Below, in pieces: positions 17,232 to 24,732 of a stretch of 64,000 nucleotides of DNA. A model generated the notes under the pieces. That model ran no database searches and was not told where the DNA came from. It saw only the letters and a program-made list of their open reading frames with translations. Both the position numbers and the translations under genes were made by a program. Positions within the stretch are counted from its first letter, which is position 1. Each line of letters opens with the position of its first letter. Source of the stretch: JAFEDN01 sp963697455 (GTDB lineage: Bacteria > Pseudomonadota > Gammaproteobacteria > Coxiellales > Coxiellaceae); contig CAVOOI010000014.1 in assembly GCA_963697455.1 (NCBI GenBank), positions 1 through 64,000 on the forward strand. Direction: 5' to 3'.

Positions 17232-17816
17232 TTAGGCAGCAAAATTTTTAGCGACAAAATCCCAGTTAACGATATGCCAAAAGTTACTAATATATTTGGC
17301 ACGGTCGTTACGGGTATCAATGTAGTAAGCGTGTTCCCAGACGTCACAAGTCAGTAAGGGTGTCTTTTTATCAGTGAGGGGGTTGCCGGCGTTACCGGTT
17401 TTAACAATTTCCAGCTTGCCGTCATGGGTTTTTACCAGCCAAGCCCAGCCTGAACCGAATTGGGTTTTACCGGCTTCGGTGAGTTGTTCCTGAAATTTAT
17501 CAAAGGAGCCAAAAGTTTTATCAATGGCTTCTGCCAATTTTCCAGAAGGTTTGCCACCGCCTTTTGGTTTCATGCAATGCCAATAAAAAGTATGGTTCCA
17601 TACTTGAGCGGCGTTATTAAAAATGGGCCCGGCAGGGGCTTTGCAGATAATGTCTTCTAAACTGGAATTGGCAAATTCAGTATTGGGGACCAATTCATTG
17701 AGTTTATCCACATAAGCTTTATGATGTTTCCCATGATGATACTCTAAAGTTTCTTTAGAAATATAGGGTTCTAGGGCATTTAACGGATAGGGTAGTTCAG
17801 GTAATTTGAAAGTCAT
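17232..17816 (-). CDS. sodB: Iron superoxide dismutase
   Basis: SodB dismutates superoxide in the cytosol. The 194-residue protein shows the N-terminal ligand segment YHHGKHHKAYVDKLN, NHTFYWHCMKP with the second His, and the C-terminal ligand motif DVWEHAYYIDTRNDR. The pattern AGKTQFGSGWAWLV with Gln in this position fits the iron rather than the manganese type. A promoter with TTGTGC and TACAAT lies 31 bp upstream of the start, and AGGAGTG serves as ribosome binding site. dapB follows immediately. Confidence 0.96.
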   Translation of the reverse strand: MTFKLPELPYPLNALEPYISKETLEYHHGKHHKAYVDKLNELVPNTEFANSSLEDIICKAPAGPIFNNAAQVWNHTFYWHCMKPKGGGKPSGKLAEAIDKTFGSFDKFQEQLTEAGKTQFGSGWAWLVKTHDGKLEIVKTGNAGNPLTDKKTPLLTCDVWEHAYYIDTRNDRAKYISNFWHIVNWDFVAKNFAA

Positions 17817-17846
17817 GAGACACTCCTTTTTTGATTAGACGGCTAA

Positions 17847-17875
17847 ATTGTAAATTAATTCCAGAGGAGGCACAA
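17847..17875 (-). promoter_or_regulatory. Predicted sodB promoter
   Basis: On the minus strand, -35 TTGTGC (17875-17870), a 17-bp spacer and -10 TACAAT (17852-17847) lie just upstream of sodB. The -10 differs from consensus at one base. Confidence 0.6.
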
Positions 17876-17964
17876 GGTGATAAGACCGCGTGACTGGCAT
17901 TTTTTAGAATACAGTGTGATAATATTTTAGTCTGACTTTAACAATAAATCAGTGGAGAATTTTA

Positions 17965-18414
17965 ATGGAAAAGCAATTAATCAAATTTTCGGCAATGGTA
18001 ATTTTAGTTTCCTTGACGGGAATGAGCGAAGCGGCAACTTACACTGCGAATTTTAGCAATAGCAAATTGCAACATAATTTAATGGTTACGAGTATAAAAA
18101 TAACCAACCCTCAAACTACTACTGTGCATTGTTCAAGTAGGGACTTACCAATAAATGGGAATTTGACTTGTATAATTGAGTCATCAGAAGATAGCCCATA
18201 TTCCCAATATGGGGTATTTTTAATTGACTTCGAATATACGAAGATAGATCCGATATGCAAATACGGCATAGTGCATACTCATTTTGCTTATGATTTTAAT
18301 GATCCTCACCCGGATTCTTCAGGTTCTATTAATTTGAACGTAGGAGAGATTCCTCCTTCTCAAACTGGGGTACTATTGGAAAATTATTCAAGATGTGAAG
18401 TCTCGCCAGCCTGA
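17965..18414 (+). CDS. Exported protein of unknown function, 149 residues
   Basis: A signal peptide (MEKQLIKFSAMVILVS..., likely cut after SEA near residue 23) precedes a mature domain of about 125 residues rich in Thr, Ser and Asn with four Cys residues. The alternation of short hydrophobic stretches suggests beta structure. It is not recognised. Shine-Dalgarno GTGGAG precedes the ATG. It lies between sodB (divergent) and an Rpn-type remnant. Confidence 0.7.
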   Translation: MEKQLIKFSAMVILVSLTGMSEAATYTANFSNSKLQHNLMVTSIKITNPQTTTVHCSSRDLPINGNLTCIIESSEDSPYSQYGVFLIDFEYTKIDPICKYGIVHTHFAYDFNDPHPDSSGSINLNVGEIPPSQTGVLLENYSRCEVSPA

Positions 18415-18467
18415 TGGCACAAGATTGAATCGTAACCGCTGAACTTTAGCGGTGGCGATGAGAGCAC

Positions 18468-18704
18468 CTATGTTTTTTCTGAATCAACTGCTGCGGCTGT
18501 CGTTTCTTCCATTTCTTCAAGTATGCGGAGATCGACGCCAGTAGTTTCAGCTATCAAGGCTGGATCAAGCCCTTTTCGGAGCAAATTTTGTGCTATAGCT
18601 AAGCTTTTGTGGTGCTCGCCTTCCTGTCTATACATTTGGGATAATGTCATAATTTCTTCTCCAAGCTTGAAATTGGTCTCGGTCACAAATGTCACCTCGC
18701 TCAT
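18468..18704 (-). pseudogene. C-terminal remnant of an Rpn/PD-(D/E)XK transposase-like nuclease
   Basis: The 78-codon frame carries the typical tail of Rpn-family recombination-promoting nucleases: HHKSLAIAQNLLRKGLDP followed by ALIAETTGVDLRILEEME. These proteins are normally about 300 residues, with the PD-(D/E)XK domain at the N-terminus; here that domain is missing. It has its own ATG, so a short product could still be made, but it is best read as a fragment. Confidence 0.65.
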
Positions 18705-18793
18705 AAATATAATACAATAACTTTGACTAAGGTTATATTATCCGCTTGCGGATAGAAATGACTTATATTTTTTTACAAATTGGGATTTAAAAA

Positions 18794-19144
18794 ATGCCCC
18801 ACCTTATTTTAGAATATAGTGATAACATTATCGAATCTGATTTTATTGAGCTATTACAGCGTTGTCATACTTTGTTGACACGCCTTCTACCTACGCAACT
18901 TGAAAGTTGCAAAAGCCGGGTTTTGAAGCACGCTGTTTATTGTGTTGGTGACGGCAAACCACAAAATGCTTTTGTCAGTGTTACTCTTAAAATAATGCCG
19001 GGCCGTAGCGCTGATACTTTAGAAAGTGTCAGTGCAGAGCTGATGAAACTATTCAAAACCCATTTTTCAGCTTCACTGAAAACGCTAATCTGTCAAATAA
19101 CGCTTGAAATTGTTGAGATTTCTAACTTTTATTCTAAGTTATAA
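18794..19144 (+). CDS. 5-carboxymethyl-2-hydroxymuconate isomerase-like protein
   Basis: A 116-residue small tautomerase-superfamily protein. The mature N-terminus PHLILEYSDNI supplies the catalytic Pro that follows Met1, as in HpaF/CHMI of homoprotocatechuate breakdown. The remainder (KSRVLKHAVYCVGDG, FVSVTLKIMPGRS) fits that family. No other aromatic-catabolic genes are nearby, so the physiological substrate is uncertain and a stand-alone tautomerase role is possible. Confidence 0.8.
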   Translation: MPHLILEYSDNIIESDFIELLQRCHTLLTRLLPTQLESCKSRVLKHAVYCVGDGKPQNAFVSVTLKIMPGRSADTLESVSAELMKLFKTHFSASLKTLICQITLEIVEISNFYSKL

Positions 19145-19191
19145 GGACGTCAGCGCAAATCCCGATATCCAGTCAAACACATATTATTCGC

Positions 19192-19220
19192 TTGAAAAAA
19201 AACGGAAAATCTGGTATAAT
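19192..19220 (+). promoter_or_regulatory. Strong predicted promoter of ahpC
   Basis: TTGAAA (19192-19197), a 17-bp spacer, and a perfect TATAAT (19215-19220) preceded by TGG, an extended -10. The gene begins 36 bp downstream with AGGAG. Confidence 0.8.
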
Positions 19221-19256
19221 GGGCTTCTATTCGTATGAAATAACCAGGAGAATGAT

Positions 19257-19862
19257 ATGGCAGTATTAGTTGGTAGAGCGGCTCCGGACTTCACCGTTCC
19301 CGCAGTTTTAGCTGATGGTTCCATCGTTAACAGTTTTAACCTCAAAGAAACTCTGAACGGTAAATATGGGCTAGTGTTTTTCTATCCGTTGGATTTTACC
19401 TTCGTATGCCCATCGGAATTAATCGCCCTGGACCATGCCATAGATAAATTTAAAACTCGTAAAGTAGAGGTGATTGGCGTGTCAATTGACTCCCACTTTA
19501 CTCATAACGCTTGGCGGAATACCCCCATAGCCAAAGGCGGGATTGGGCCGGTTCGTTATACTTTAGCCGCCGATATAGCTCATACCATCTGCCGTAGCTA
19601 TGGCGTTGAACATCCTGAAGCTGGGGTTGCATTGCGTGGCACGTTCATTATTGATCGTCAAGGCGTAGTCCGTGCACAAATCGTCAATGATTTGCCGTTG
19701 GGCCGCAACATCGAAGAAATCATTCGTGTTATTGACGCCTTACAATTTCATGAAGAGCATGGTGAAGTTTGTCCTGCTAACTGGAATAAAGGTGACGTTG
19801 GAATGAAAGCTTCTCCTGAAGGCGTTGCTAAATACTTAGCCGAAAACGCAGGTCAATTATAA
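19257..19862 (+). CDS. ahpC: Typical 2-Cys peroxiredoxin (AhpC/TSA)
   Basis: A thiol peroxidase that reduces hydrogen peroxide and organic hydroperoxides. The peroxidatic Cys51 lies in FTFVCPSEL and the resolving Cys172 in GEVCPANW; GGIGP and a C-terminal YLAENAGQL helix, a form of YF motif region, are also present. The 201-residue length is typical. It is driven by a near-consensus promoter, implying high expression, and is followed by a perfect 13-bp stem-loop. The reductant (AhpF, AhpD or thioredoxin) is not encoded nearby. Confidence 0.93.
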   Translation: MAVLVGRAAPDFTVPAVLADGSIVNSFNLKETLNGKYGLVFFYPLDFTFVCPSELIALDHAIDKFKTRKVEVIGVSIDSHFTHNAWRNTPIAKGGIGPVRYTLAADIAHTICRSYGVEHPEAGVALRGTFIIDRQGVVRAQIVNDLPLGRNIEEIIRVIDALQFHEEHGEVCPANWNKGDVGMKASPEGVAKYLAENAGQL

Positions 19863-19878
19863 AATATCTGGAAAAATC

Positions 19879-19908
19879 TTGTCATTCCCGCGAAGGCGGG
19901 AATGACAA
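19879..19908. repeat. CATTCCCGC palindrome (REP-like), possible ahpC terminator
   Basis: A perfect 13-bp stem TTGTCATTCCCGC / GCGGGAATGACAA closes a GAAG loop. The same CATTCCCGCGAAGGCG unit recurs at about 41927, 42047, 42285, 42340 and 58030, often next to CTTAAGTTAACGCCTATG. Without a long T-tract its terminator role is uncertain. Confidence 0.8.
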
Positions 19909-19946
19909 ATCTTTGGACAAAAATTCCTTAAGTTAGCGCCTATCAT

Positions 19947-20609
19947 TTAGATCCGATTACGAATTGAAAAGTCTATGTTGGTTGCGGATCTATGTTGATA
20001 ACGCTGCATAAATTTCGTTTTGGTTTCATTCAGCATTTTACAGAATAATTCTGCAGTCTTTTCAGCATCATAAATGGCTGAATGGGCTTCTTCATGATCA
20101 AAAGGAATAGACGCTGAACTGAGTGCTTTAGCGAGTACGGTTTTCCCATACACGAAACCTGCCAGGGTTGCGGTATCAAAACAAGCAAAAGAATGAAACG
20201 GACTCTTTTTGCGGAGATCGCAGCGGTGGATAGCTGCTTGCAAAAAACTAAGGTCAAAATGCGCATTATGACCGGTTAGAATCGCTCGCCGGCAACCCGT
20301 TACTTTTAACGCTTGACGAACAAATGCGAATAATTCCAATAATGCTTGGGCTTCACTAATTGCAAATCGAAATGGATGGCCCGGGTCGATTCTATTGACC
20401 GCTAGCGCTTTAGGATCTAAGTGTGCACCTAAAAAGGGTTCAATATGGCAATGATATAATTCACCTGATTGCAGTTGATCGTTTTCATTAAAATTAACTA
20501 AGATCGCTGCTAATTCGAGGATCCCGTCAGTCGCCGGCACACAACCGGTGGTTTCCAAATCAATTATAATCGGTAAAAACCCGTCAAAGCGATTTTTTAT
20601 TTCTAACAT
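19947..20609 (-). CDS. rnt: Ribonuclease T
   Basis: RNase T is a DEDD-family 3'-5' exoribonuclease that trims tRNA 3' ends and other stable RNA. The acidic motifs are visible: IDLETTG (DxE, near residue 14), HNAHFDLSFL, and HSAIYDAEKTA with the catalytic His five residues before the last Asp. The 220-residue form starts at ATG 20609, whose A overlaps the pyrC stop (TAATG) behind GAGG, a sign of translational coupling. An upstream start is open but overlaps pyrC. Confidence 0.92.
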   Translation of the reverse strand: MLEIKNRFDGFLPIIIDLETTGCVPATDGILELAAILVNFNENDQLQSGELYHCHIEPFLGAHLDPKALAVNRIDPGHPFRFAISEAQALLELFAFVRQALKVTGCRRAILTGHNAHFDLSFLQAAIHRCDLRKKSPFHSFACFDTATLAGFVYGKTVLAKALSSASIPFDHEEAHSAIYDAEKTAELFCKMLNETKTKFMQRYQHRSATNIDFSIRNRI

Positions 20610-21658
20610 TAAATTTCCTCTTGAGCAGAACGAATCTGCCAATCCAGCGTCTCACCTGCAAACATGGGAATCAATTGAGCCTTTCCGTATGGTAGAGATT
20701 TAGGAATAACCCAGGGGGATTTTTCTAAGGTAATTTTGCGGGTATTCACTGGTAATCGGTAAAATAGTGGCCCATTAATACTCGCAAATTTTTCTAATTG
20801 ACTTACTTTCTGGTGTTGCATAAAAAGCTGCGTATAAAGCTCAATTGCCGAAAAAGCGGAGTAAATTCCTGCGCATCCGCAGGCGGATTCTTTCTGCGCC
20901 TGCGCATGTGGAGCACTATCAGTGCCTAAGAAAAATTTGCTATTGCCGCTCAATGCCGCCTGTAACAAAGCTTCTTGATCCGTTCTATGTTTTAAAATAG
21001 GCATACAGTAATAATGCGGGCGAATTCCTCCCGTAAATAATGCGTTGCGATTGTACCACAAATGATGCGCGGTAATAGTTGCTGCTAAAGGCGCCGTGCT
21101 TTCTCGCACAAAATCAACTGCGGTGGCAGTTGAAATATGTTCTAAAACTACTCGCAGTGCTGGAAAGTGCTGTAATAAAGGCACTAATTCTTGTTCTATA
21201 AATCGTGCTTCGCGATCAAAAATATCCACACTAGGATCAATGGATTCGCCGTGGATCAGCAACGGTAGATCAATTTCTTGCAAACATTCCAACAGATGAT
21301 AGATTTTTTTGAGCTGAGTCACCCCTGCTGCTGAGTGGGTGGTAGCCCCAGCTGGATACAGTTTACACGCGGTGATGACGCCGCTCTCTTTTGCTTCGCG
21401 CAAGGTAGTTGCAGAGAGCTGCTCAGTAAGATATAAAGTCATCAATGGAGTGAATTCGGAGTTTGCCGGCAAATGAGATAAAATGCGCTGCCGGTATTCT
21501 TGCGCTTGCTGAATAGCGGTAATGGGTGGAGAAAGATTGGGCATTACTATGGCTCGTTGGAAACGAGCCGCGGTATCAGCTACGGTTCGCGCTAAAAATT
21601 CACCATCGCGTAGATGGCAGTGCCAATCATCAGGCTGGATCAGAGTAATTTGTTCCAT
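20609..21658 (-). CDS. pyrC: Dihydroorotase
   Basis: PyrC cyclises carbamoyl aspartate to dihydroorotate in pyrimidine synthesis, using a binuclear zinc centre. The 349-residue protein (E. coli: 348) has the metal motif DDWHCHLRDG near its N-terminus, the carboxylated-Lys segment ACKLYPAGATT, HGESID, VLEHIST, and LGTDSAPHA. ATG 21658 follows AGGAC at a suitable distance; an eight-codon extension upstream is unlikely. Translation appears coupled to rnt. Confidence 0.95.
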   Translation of the reverse strand: MEQITLIQPDDWHCHLRDGEFLARTVADTAARFQRAIVMPNLSPPITAIQQAQEYRQRILSHLPANSEFTPLMTLYLTEQLSATTLREAKESGVITACKLYPAGATTHSAAGVTQLKKIYHLLECLQEIDLPLLIHGESIDPSVDIFDREARFIEQELVPLLQHFPALRVVLEHISTATAVDFVRESTAPLAATITAHHLWYNRNALFTGGIRPHYYCMPILKHRTDQEALLQAALSGNSKFFLGTDSAPHAQAQKESACGCAGIYSAFSAIELYTQLFMQHQKVSQLEKFASINGPLFYRLPVNTRKITLEKSPWVIPKSLPYGKAQLIPMFAGETLDWQIRSAQEEI

Positions 21659-21701
21659 TTTTGTCCTAGTGGTAAAGTGCATTTTTGTTCAGAAAAAGTA
21701 C

Positions 21702-21730
21702 TTGATTATATCATTTAGCCATGATATAAG
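21702..21730 (+). promoter_or_regulatory. Predicted promoter of the LbtU-like gene
   Basis: TTGATT (21702-21707), 17-bp spacer, TATAAG (21725-21730). An inexact inverted repeat, TTATATCATttagccATGATATAA (21706-21729), overlaps the spacer and -10 and could bind a regulator such as an iron-responsive repressor; the identity is unknown. Confidence 0.6.
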
Positions 21731-21781
21731 TAAAATCTTGGGGAATGTATTGTTTATATAAATAAAAATAAGGTGGATATT

Positions 21782-23164
21782 ATGAAAAGAAAAGCGTCTC
21801 AAGCAATTGCCTTAACACTTGGTTTAGTGAGTAGCGCGGGTTTTGCCGGTAGCACTGTGAGTACAGGTGCGACTACCATGAGTAAAAATGCAGAGCCTGA
21901 CAGCTATAACCTTTTGCCTTACATCACTGTCTCGACCTCTCCTTACGTCGCGCAGCAGACTGCATTTGATGCGTCTGATATTTGGTCACAACAATCGACC
22001 ATGAATGAAGATCTGTTTTTATTACAATATAAACAACAACTTGAACATAGTTTAGAAAAGGTAAACCGTACTTTGAATCAACGTCCGATTTTAGAAATCA
22101 GCGGTGCTATCGAAGCGGATGCCATTCAAACTTTCAATAGTTTTACCAGCGACACCGGTAATGGCGATATCAACTTAAATACCGCGGAATTGGACTTTAA
22201 TGCGATGGTCAGCCGATGGGCGACCGCGTTTATGTCGTTGGAATTCGACAGTTCTCCCCCAGAAACGGGTAATAGAGTGCAAAATTCCCGCCTTTATTTA
22301 AGCCGCGGCTTTGCCACTATCGGGGATTTAGATGTTTTCCCGATATACTTCACCGCCGGTCAAATGTATTTACCTTTCGGCCGTTACTCCAGCAATATGA
22401 TTACAGCGCCCTTAACTTTGTCACTAGCGCGAGTCAATGACCGGGCTGCTTTATTGGGTTACTACCATGACGGCTTGTACGCTTCACTTTACGTATATCC
22501 AGGCATTGATGCGAATGCCACTGACACTGTATTCCATGCCGGTGGTGTGAATGCTGGATATAAATTTATGCCGATTCCTCAGCTCAATGTTAATTTAGGC
22601 GCTGGACTGATTTCGGATATGACCGACTCTCAAGGTATTGGCAACACCGGCGCGTCTTTTCCGCAGTTCCCTGGGTTTACTAATGTTCCCAATATTCCCA
22701 ATGTGAGTTCAAACCAGTATCCGTTTGTCCATACTGTGCCTGGCGGAGATGTTCATGCGGAACTTAGCTATGGCCCATGGAGTTTAGCCGCTGAATTTAT
22801 TTCGGCAACCAGGTCGTTTGATAATCAAGACTTGACCTTCAATGGCGACGGCGCCACCCCGAAAGCTTCGCATCTTGAGCTATCCCGGAATTTCTTGATG
22901 GTGAATCAGAATTACACCGCGGGTGTTGCTTTTGGTCATAGCTGGGAATCAGTCGGGCTTAACTTGCCGGAACAAAGCTACATTGGGTACTTACGGACTT
23001 CATTCTGGAAGAATACCGTTGAGGCGCTTGAATTCCGCCACGATATCGATTATTCCACCGACGACACTTCAACTGCCTCCACTAGATTTAACGGTGGTTA
23101 CTTCAATCAAGGCACTGGCAAGAGCCGGGATATGTTGTTAGCCCAGCTCGGCGTTTATTTCTAA
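21782..23164 (+). CDS. LbtU-like (DUF3573) outer-membrane porin
   Basis: A 460-residue exported protein with a signal peptide (MKRKASQAIALTLGL..., cut near GFA-GS, residue 22). A short helical/coiled-coil segment (QYKQQLEHSLEKVNRTLNQ) precedes a beta-rich domain with repeated amphipathic strands and a C-terminal aromatic residue (QLGVYF), typical of outer-membrane barrels. Phrases such as ISGAIEADAI, FTAGQMYLPFGRY and ALLGYYHDGL fit the Legionella LbtU / Francisella FslE-FupA family, which takes up siderophores or iron without TonB plugs. ATG 21782 follows AAGGTGG. Iron uptake is the likely but unproven role. Confidence 0.8.
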   Translation: MKRKASQAIALTLGLVSSAGFAGSTVSTGATTMSKNAEPDSYNLLPYITVSTSPYVAQQTAFDASDIWSQQSTMNEDLFLLQYKQQLEHSLEKVNRTLNQRPILEISGAIEADAIQTFNSFTSDTGNGDINLNTAELDFNAMVSRWATAFMSLEFDSSPPETGNRVQNSRLYLSRGFATIGDLDVFPIYFTAGQMYLPFGRYSSNMITAPLTLSLARVNDRAALLGYYHDGLYASLYVYPGIDANATDTVFHAGGVNAGYKFMPIPQLNVNLGAGLISDMTDSQGIGNTGASFPQFPGFTNVPNIPNVSSNQYPFVHTVPGGDVHAELSYGPWSLAAEFISATRSFDNQDLTFNGDGATPKASHLELSRNFLMVNQNYTAGVAFGHSWESVGLNLPEQSYIGYLRTSFWKNTVEALEFRHDIDYSTDDTSTASTRFNGGYFNQGTGKSRDMLLAQLGVYF

Positions 23165-23182
23165 GTAAGGTCTAAGGCAAGC

Positions 23183-23213
23183 ATTGTCTCGTGGGGAAAC
23201 CCCGCGAGACAAT
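23183..23213 (+). terminator. Stem-loop after the LbtU-like gene
   Basis: ATTGTCTCGTGGGG, loop AAAC, then CCCGCGAGACAAT form a 13- to 14-bp stem just after the stop. No U-run follows, so this may be a transcript-stabilising hairpin rather than an intrinsic terminator. Confidence 0.5.
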
Positions 23214-23243
23214 TCGCTTGTAGCGAACTTTTACCCAAATACC

Positions 23244-23399
23244 GTTAATATTTCCCACCACCGCCAAGCCCATTGCGGATAGACCGCATTTCGGGTCCTG
23301 TCGGCTGCGTCCTTTTACATGCTCGCTGCGCTGCGCGTGCAAAAGGACTCCGCCGCCACCCGTTAGCTGGCGCGCTTGGCGGCGGCGGGAAATATTAAC
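23244..23399. repeat. Palindromic repeat, copy 2 (complete, GTTAATATTTCCC ends)
   Basis: The ends GTTAATATTTCCCACCACC and its near-complement at 23381-23399 flank a core (GCGGATAGACCGCAT, GGGTCCTGTC, GCGCTGCGCGTGC, TTAGCTGGCGCGCTTGGCGG) shared with the copies at 186, 23478 and 53557. The full unit is 156 bp and could fold into a long imperfect hairpin. Confidence 0.85.
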
Positions 23400-23477
23400 T
23401 TGCAAATGCGTTGATATTCGAAAGCATGGACTAATGTTCATATTGATATTACTTTCGTTAATGAACACATTTGCAGA

Positions 23478-23628
23478 GCCATATTTTTAGGAGTCGCCAA
23501 GGCGCTAGCTAACCGGGTGGACGCGGAGTCTTTTGCGCACGCAGCGAAGCGAGTACGTAAAAGACGCAGTGGACAGGACCCGGAATGCGATCTATCCGCA
23601 ACGTCTTGGCGACTCCTAAAAATATGGC
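23478..23628. repeat. Palindromic repeat, copy 3 (GCCATATTTTTAGGAGTC ends)
   Basis: Terminal arms GCCATATTTTTAGGAGTCGC and complement (24 bp, perfect) flank the same core as copy 2, here in reverse orientation. The arms match those of the copy at 53557-53765, including a shared outer ATTTGCAGA. The right end runs into nth and supplies its TAG stop codon. Confidence 0.88.
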
Positions 23629-24278
23629 GGAGTGGGGGAAGATGGGATAGTTGTTTTGAATGGATATTCACATAAATCATTAATTGGGCATTGCGGGCAT
23701 TTTGGTTTGCGCGCTATGCAAATGTAACGTCCGTGGAGGACTAGCCAATGATGAGCGTGGCGCAAATATTTTTTGGGAATAATTTTTTCTAAGTCTTGTT
23801 CAACTTGAAGTGGCGTATTGCCGGTAGATAATCCAATGCGCCGCGCTACTCTGAAAATATGCGTGTCCACCGCTATCGTAGATTGTCCAAACGCAGTATT
23901 TAAAATAACATTCGCGGTTTTTCTGCCCACGCCGGGTAGTCCTTCTAAAGCTTCTCGATTTCCAGGAACTTGTGAATCATATTGATCAAACAAAATTTGA
24001 CAGGTTTTAATAATATTTTTGGCTTTAGTATTGTGTAGCCCAATGGTTTTGATAAAAGATTTTAATCCGGTTTCGCCCAGCGCTAAAATTTTCTCTGGGG
24101 TATTGGCTACGGCGTACAATTTGGCGGTGGCTTTGTTGACACTCACATCCGTTGCTTGCGCGGAAAGAATAACCGCTATCAATAATTCAAATGGGTTATT
24201 AAATTTAAGTTCGGTTTTAGGAGCGGAGTTCAGCGCTTGAAAACGGGCAAAAATAGCCTTACATTTTGCTGGATTCAT
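23616..24278 (-). CDS. nth: Endonuclease III (DNA glycosylase/AP lyase)
   Basis: Nth removes oxidised pyrimidines and cleaves AP sites in base excision repair. The 220-residue protein has the helix-hairpin-helix LPGVGRKTANVIL with catalytic Lys, VDTHIFRVARR with catalytic Asp, and the [4Fe-4S] cysteines C-x6-C-x2-C-x5-C in CIARKPKCPQCPINDLC. The last residues (IPSSPTPPYF) and the stop codon are at or within the adjacent palindromic repeat, so the original tail may have been replaced. It overlaps the upstream rnfB-like gene by 20 bp. Confidence 0.95.
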   Translation of the reverse strand: MNPAKCKAIFARFQALNSAPKTELKFNNPFELLIAVILSAQATDVSVNKATAKLYAVANTPEKILALGETGLKSFIKTIGLHNTKAKNIIKTCQILFDQYDSQVPGNREALEGLPGVGRKTANVILNTAFGQSTIAVDTHIFRVARRIGLSTGNTPLQVEQDLEKIIPKKYLRHAHHWLVLHGRYICIARKPKCPQCPINDLCEYPFKTTIPSSPTPPYF

Positions 24279-24732
24279 TGCTTAGCTTTTTTTTCGTGCG
24301 CGAACGCGCTAAAACCGCTTGGATGGCTGACTGGCGGGCGGCAAGAGTTTGATGCAAGCTGTCATGCTCTAATTTACTAGACTGGTGTTCGTTTTGTTGC
24401 TGTTGTTGTTGATGGGCCAAGCGCGTTTGCCGCTGTTGATAGCGTTGCCGGGATTGCTCAATAAAAGCCGGTTGGCGAATATTTTCATTCATCGGATATG
24501 GAATTAAATCAATACAATCGACAGGGCAGGGCTTAATACATAATTCACAGCCGATGCAGACGTCGGTGAGCACGGTGTGCATTTGTTTGCTCGCACCCAG
24601 AATGGCGTCCACCGGACAAGCTTGAATACACTTGGTGCAACCGATGCACTCGGCTTCGCGGATTACCGCATGCAACGGCAGTTTGGTTTTTTGTGCCATT
24701 TCCGCTATAAATTGTTTGGGATCTTGATTCAT
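24259..24732 (-). CDS. RnfB/RsxB-like ferredoxin, stand-alone
   Basis: A 157-residue protein with two [4Fe-4S] motifs, CIGCTKCIQACP and CIGCELCIKPCP (about residues 29-72), followed by a long Gln/Arg-rich helical tail. It corresponds to the C-terminal ferredoxin part of RnfB/RsxB; the N-terminal membrane anchor and first cluster domain are lacking. No other rnf genes are here. The placement beside nth is conserved in many gammaproteobacteria, where rnf/rsx precedes nth. Electron transfer to an unknown partner, possibly the Nth or SoxR clusters, is inferred. Confidence 0.82.
   Translation of the reverse strand: MNQDPKQFIAEMAQKTKLPLHAVIREAECIGCTKCIQACPVDAILGASKQMHTVLTDVCIGCELCIKPCPVDCIDLIPYPMNENIRQPAFIEQSRQRYQQRQTRLAHQQQQQQNEHQSSKLEHDSLHQTLAARQSAIQAVLARSRTKKKLSNESSKM

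Noticed and set aside
17928..17947. TTAG/TTAA pair with 11-bp period before the exported 149-residue protein, as a third PmrA-like box
   Set aside because: The half-sites match the consensus poorly and the gene encodes a Sec-exported protein, not an effector-like one.
21096..21299. Antisense open frames within pyrC and other housekeeping genes
   Set aside because: They are in alternative frames of well-conserved genes and encode nothing recognisable.
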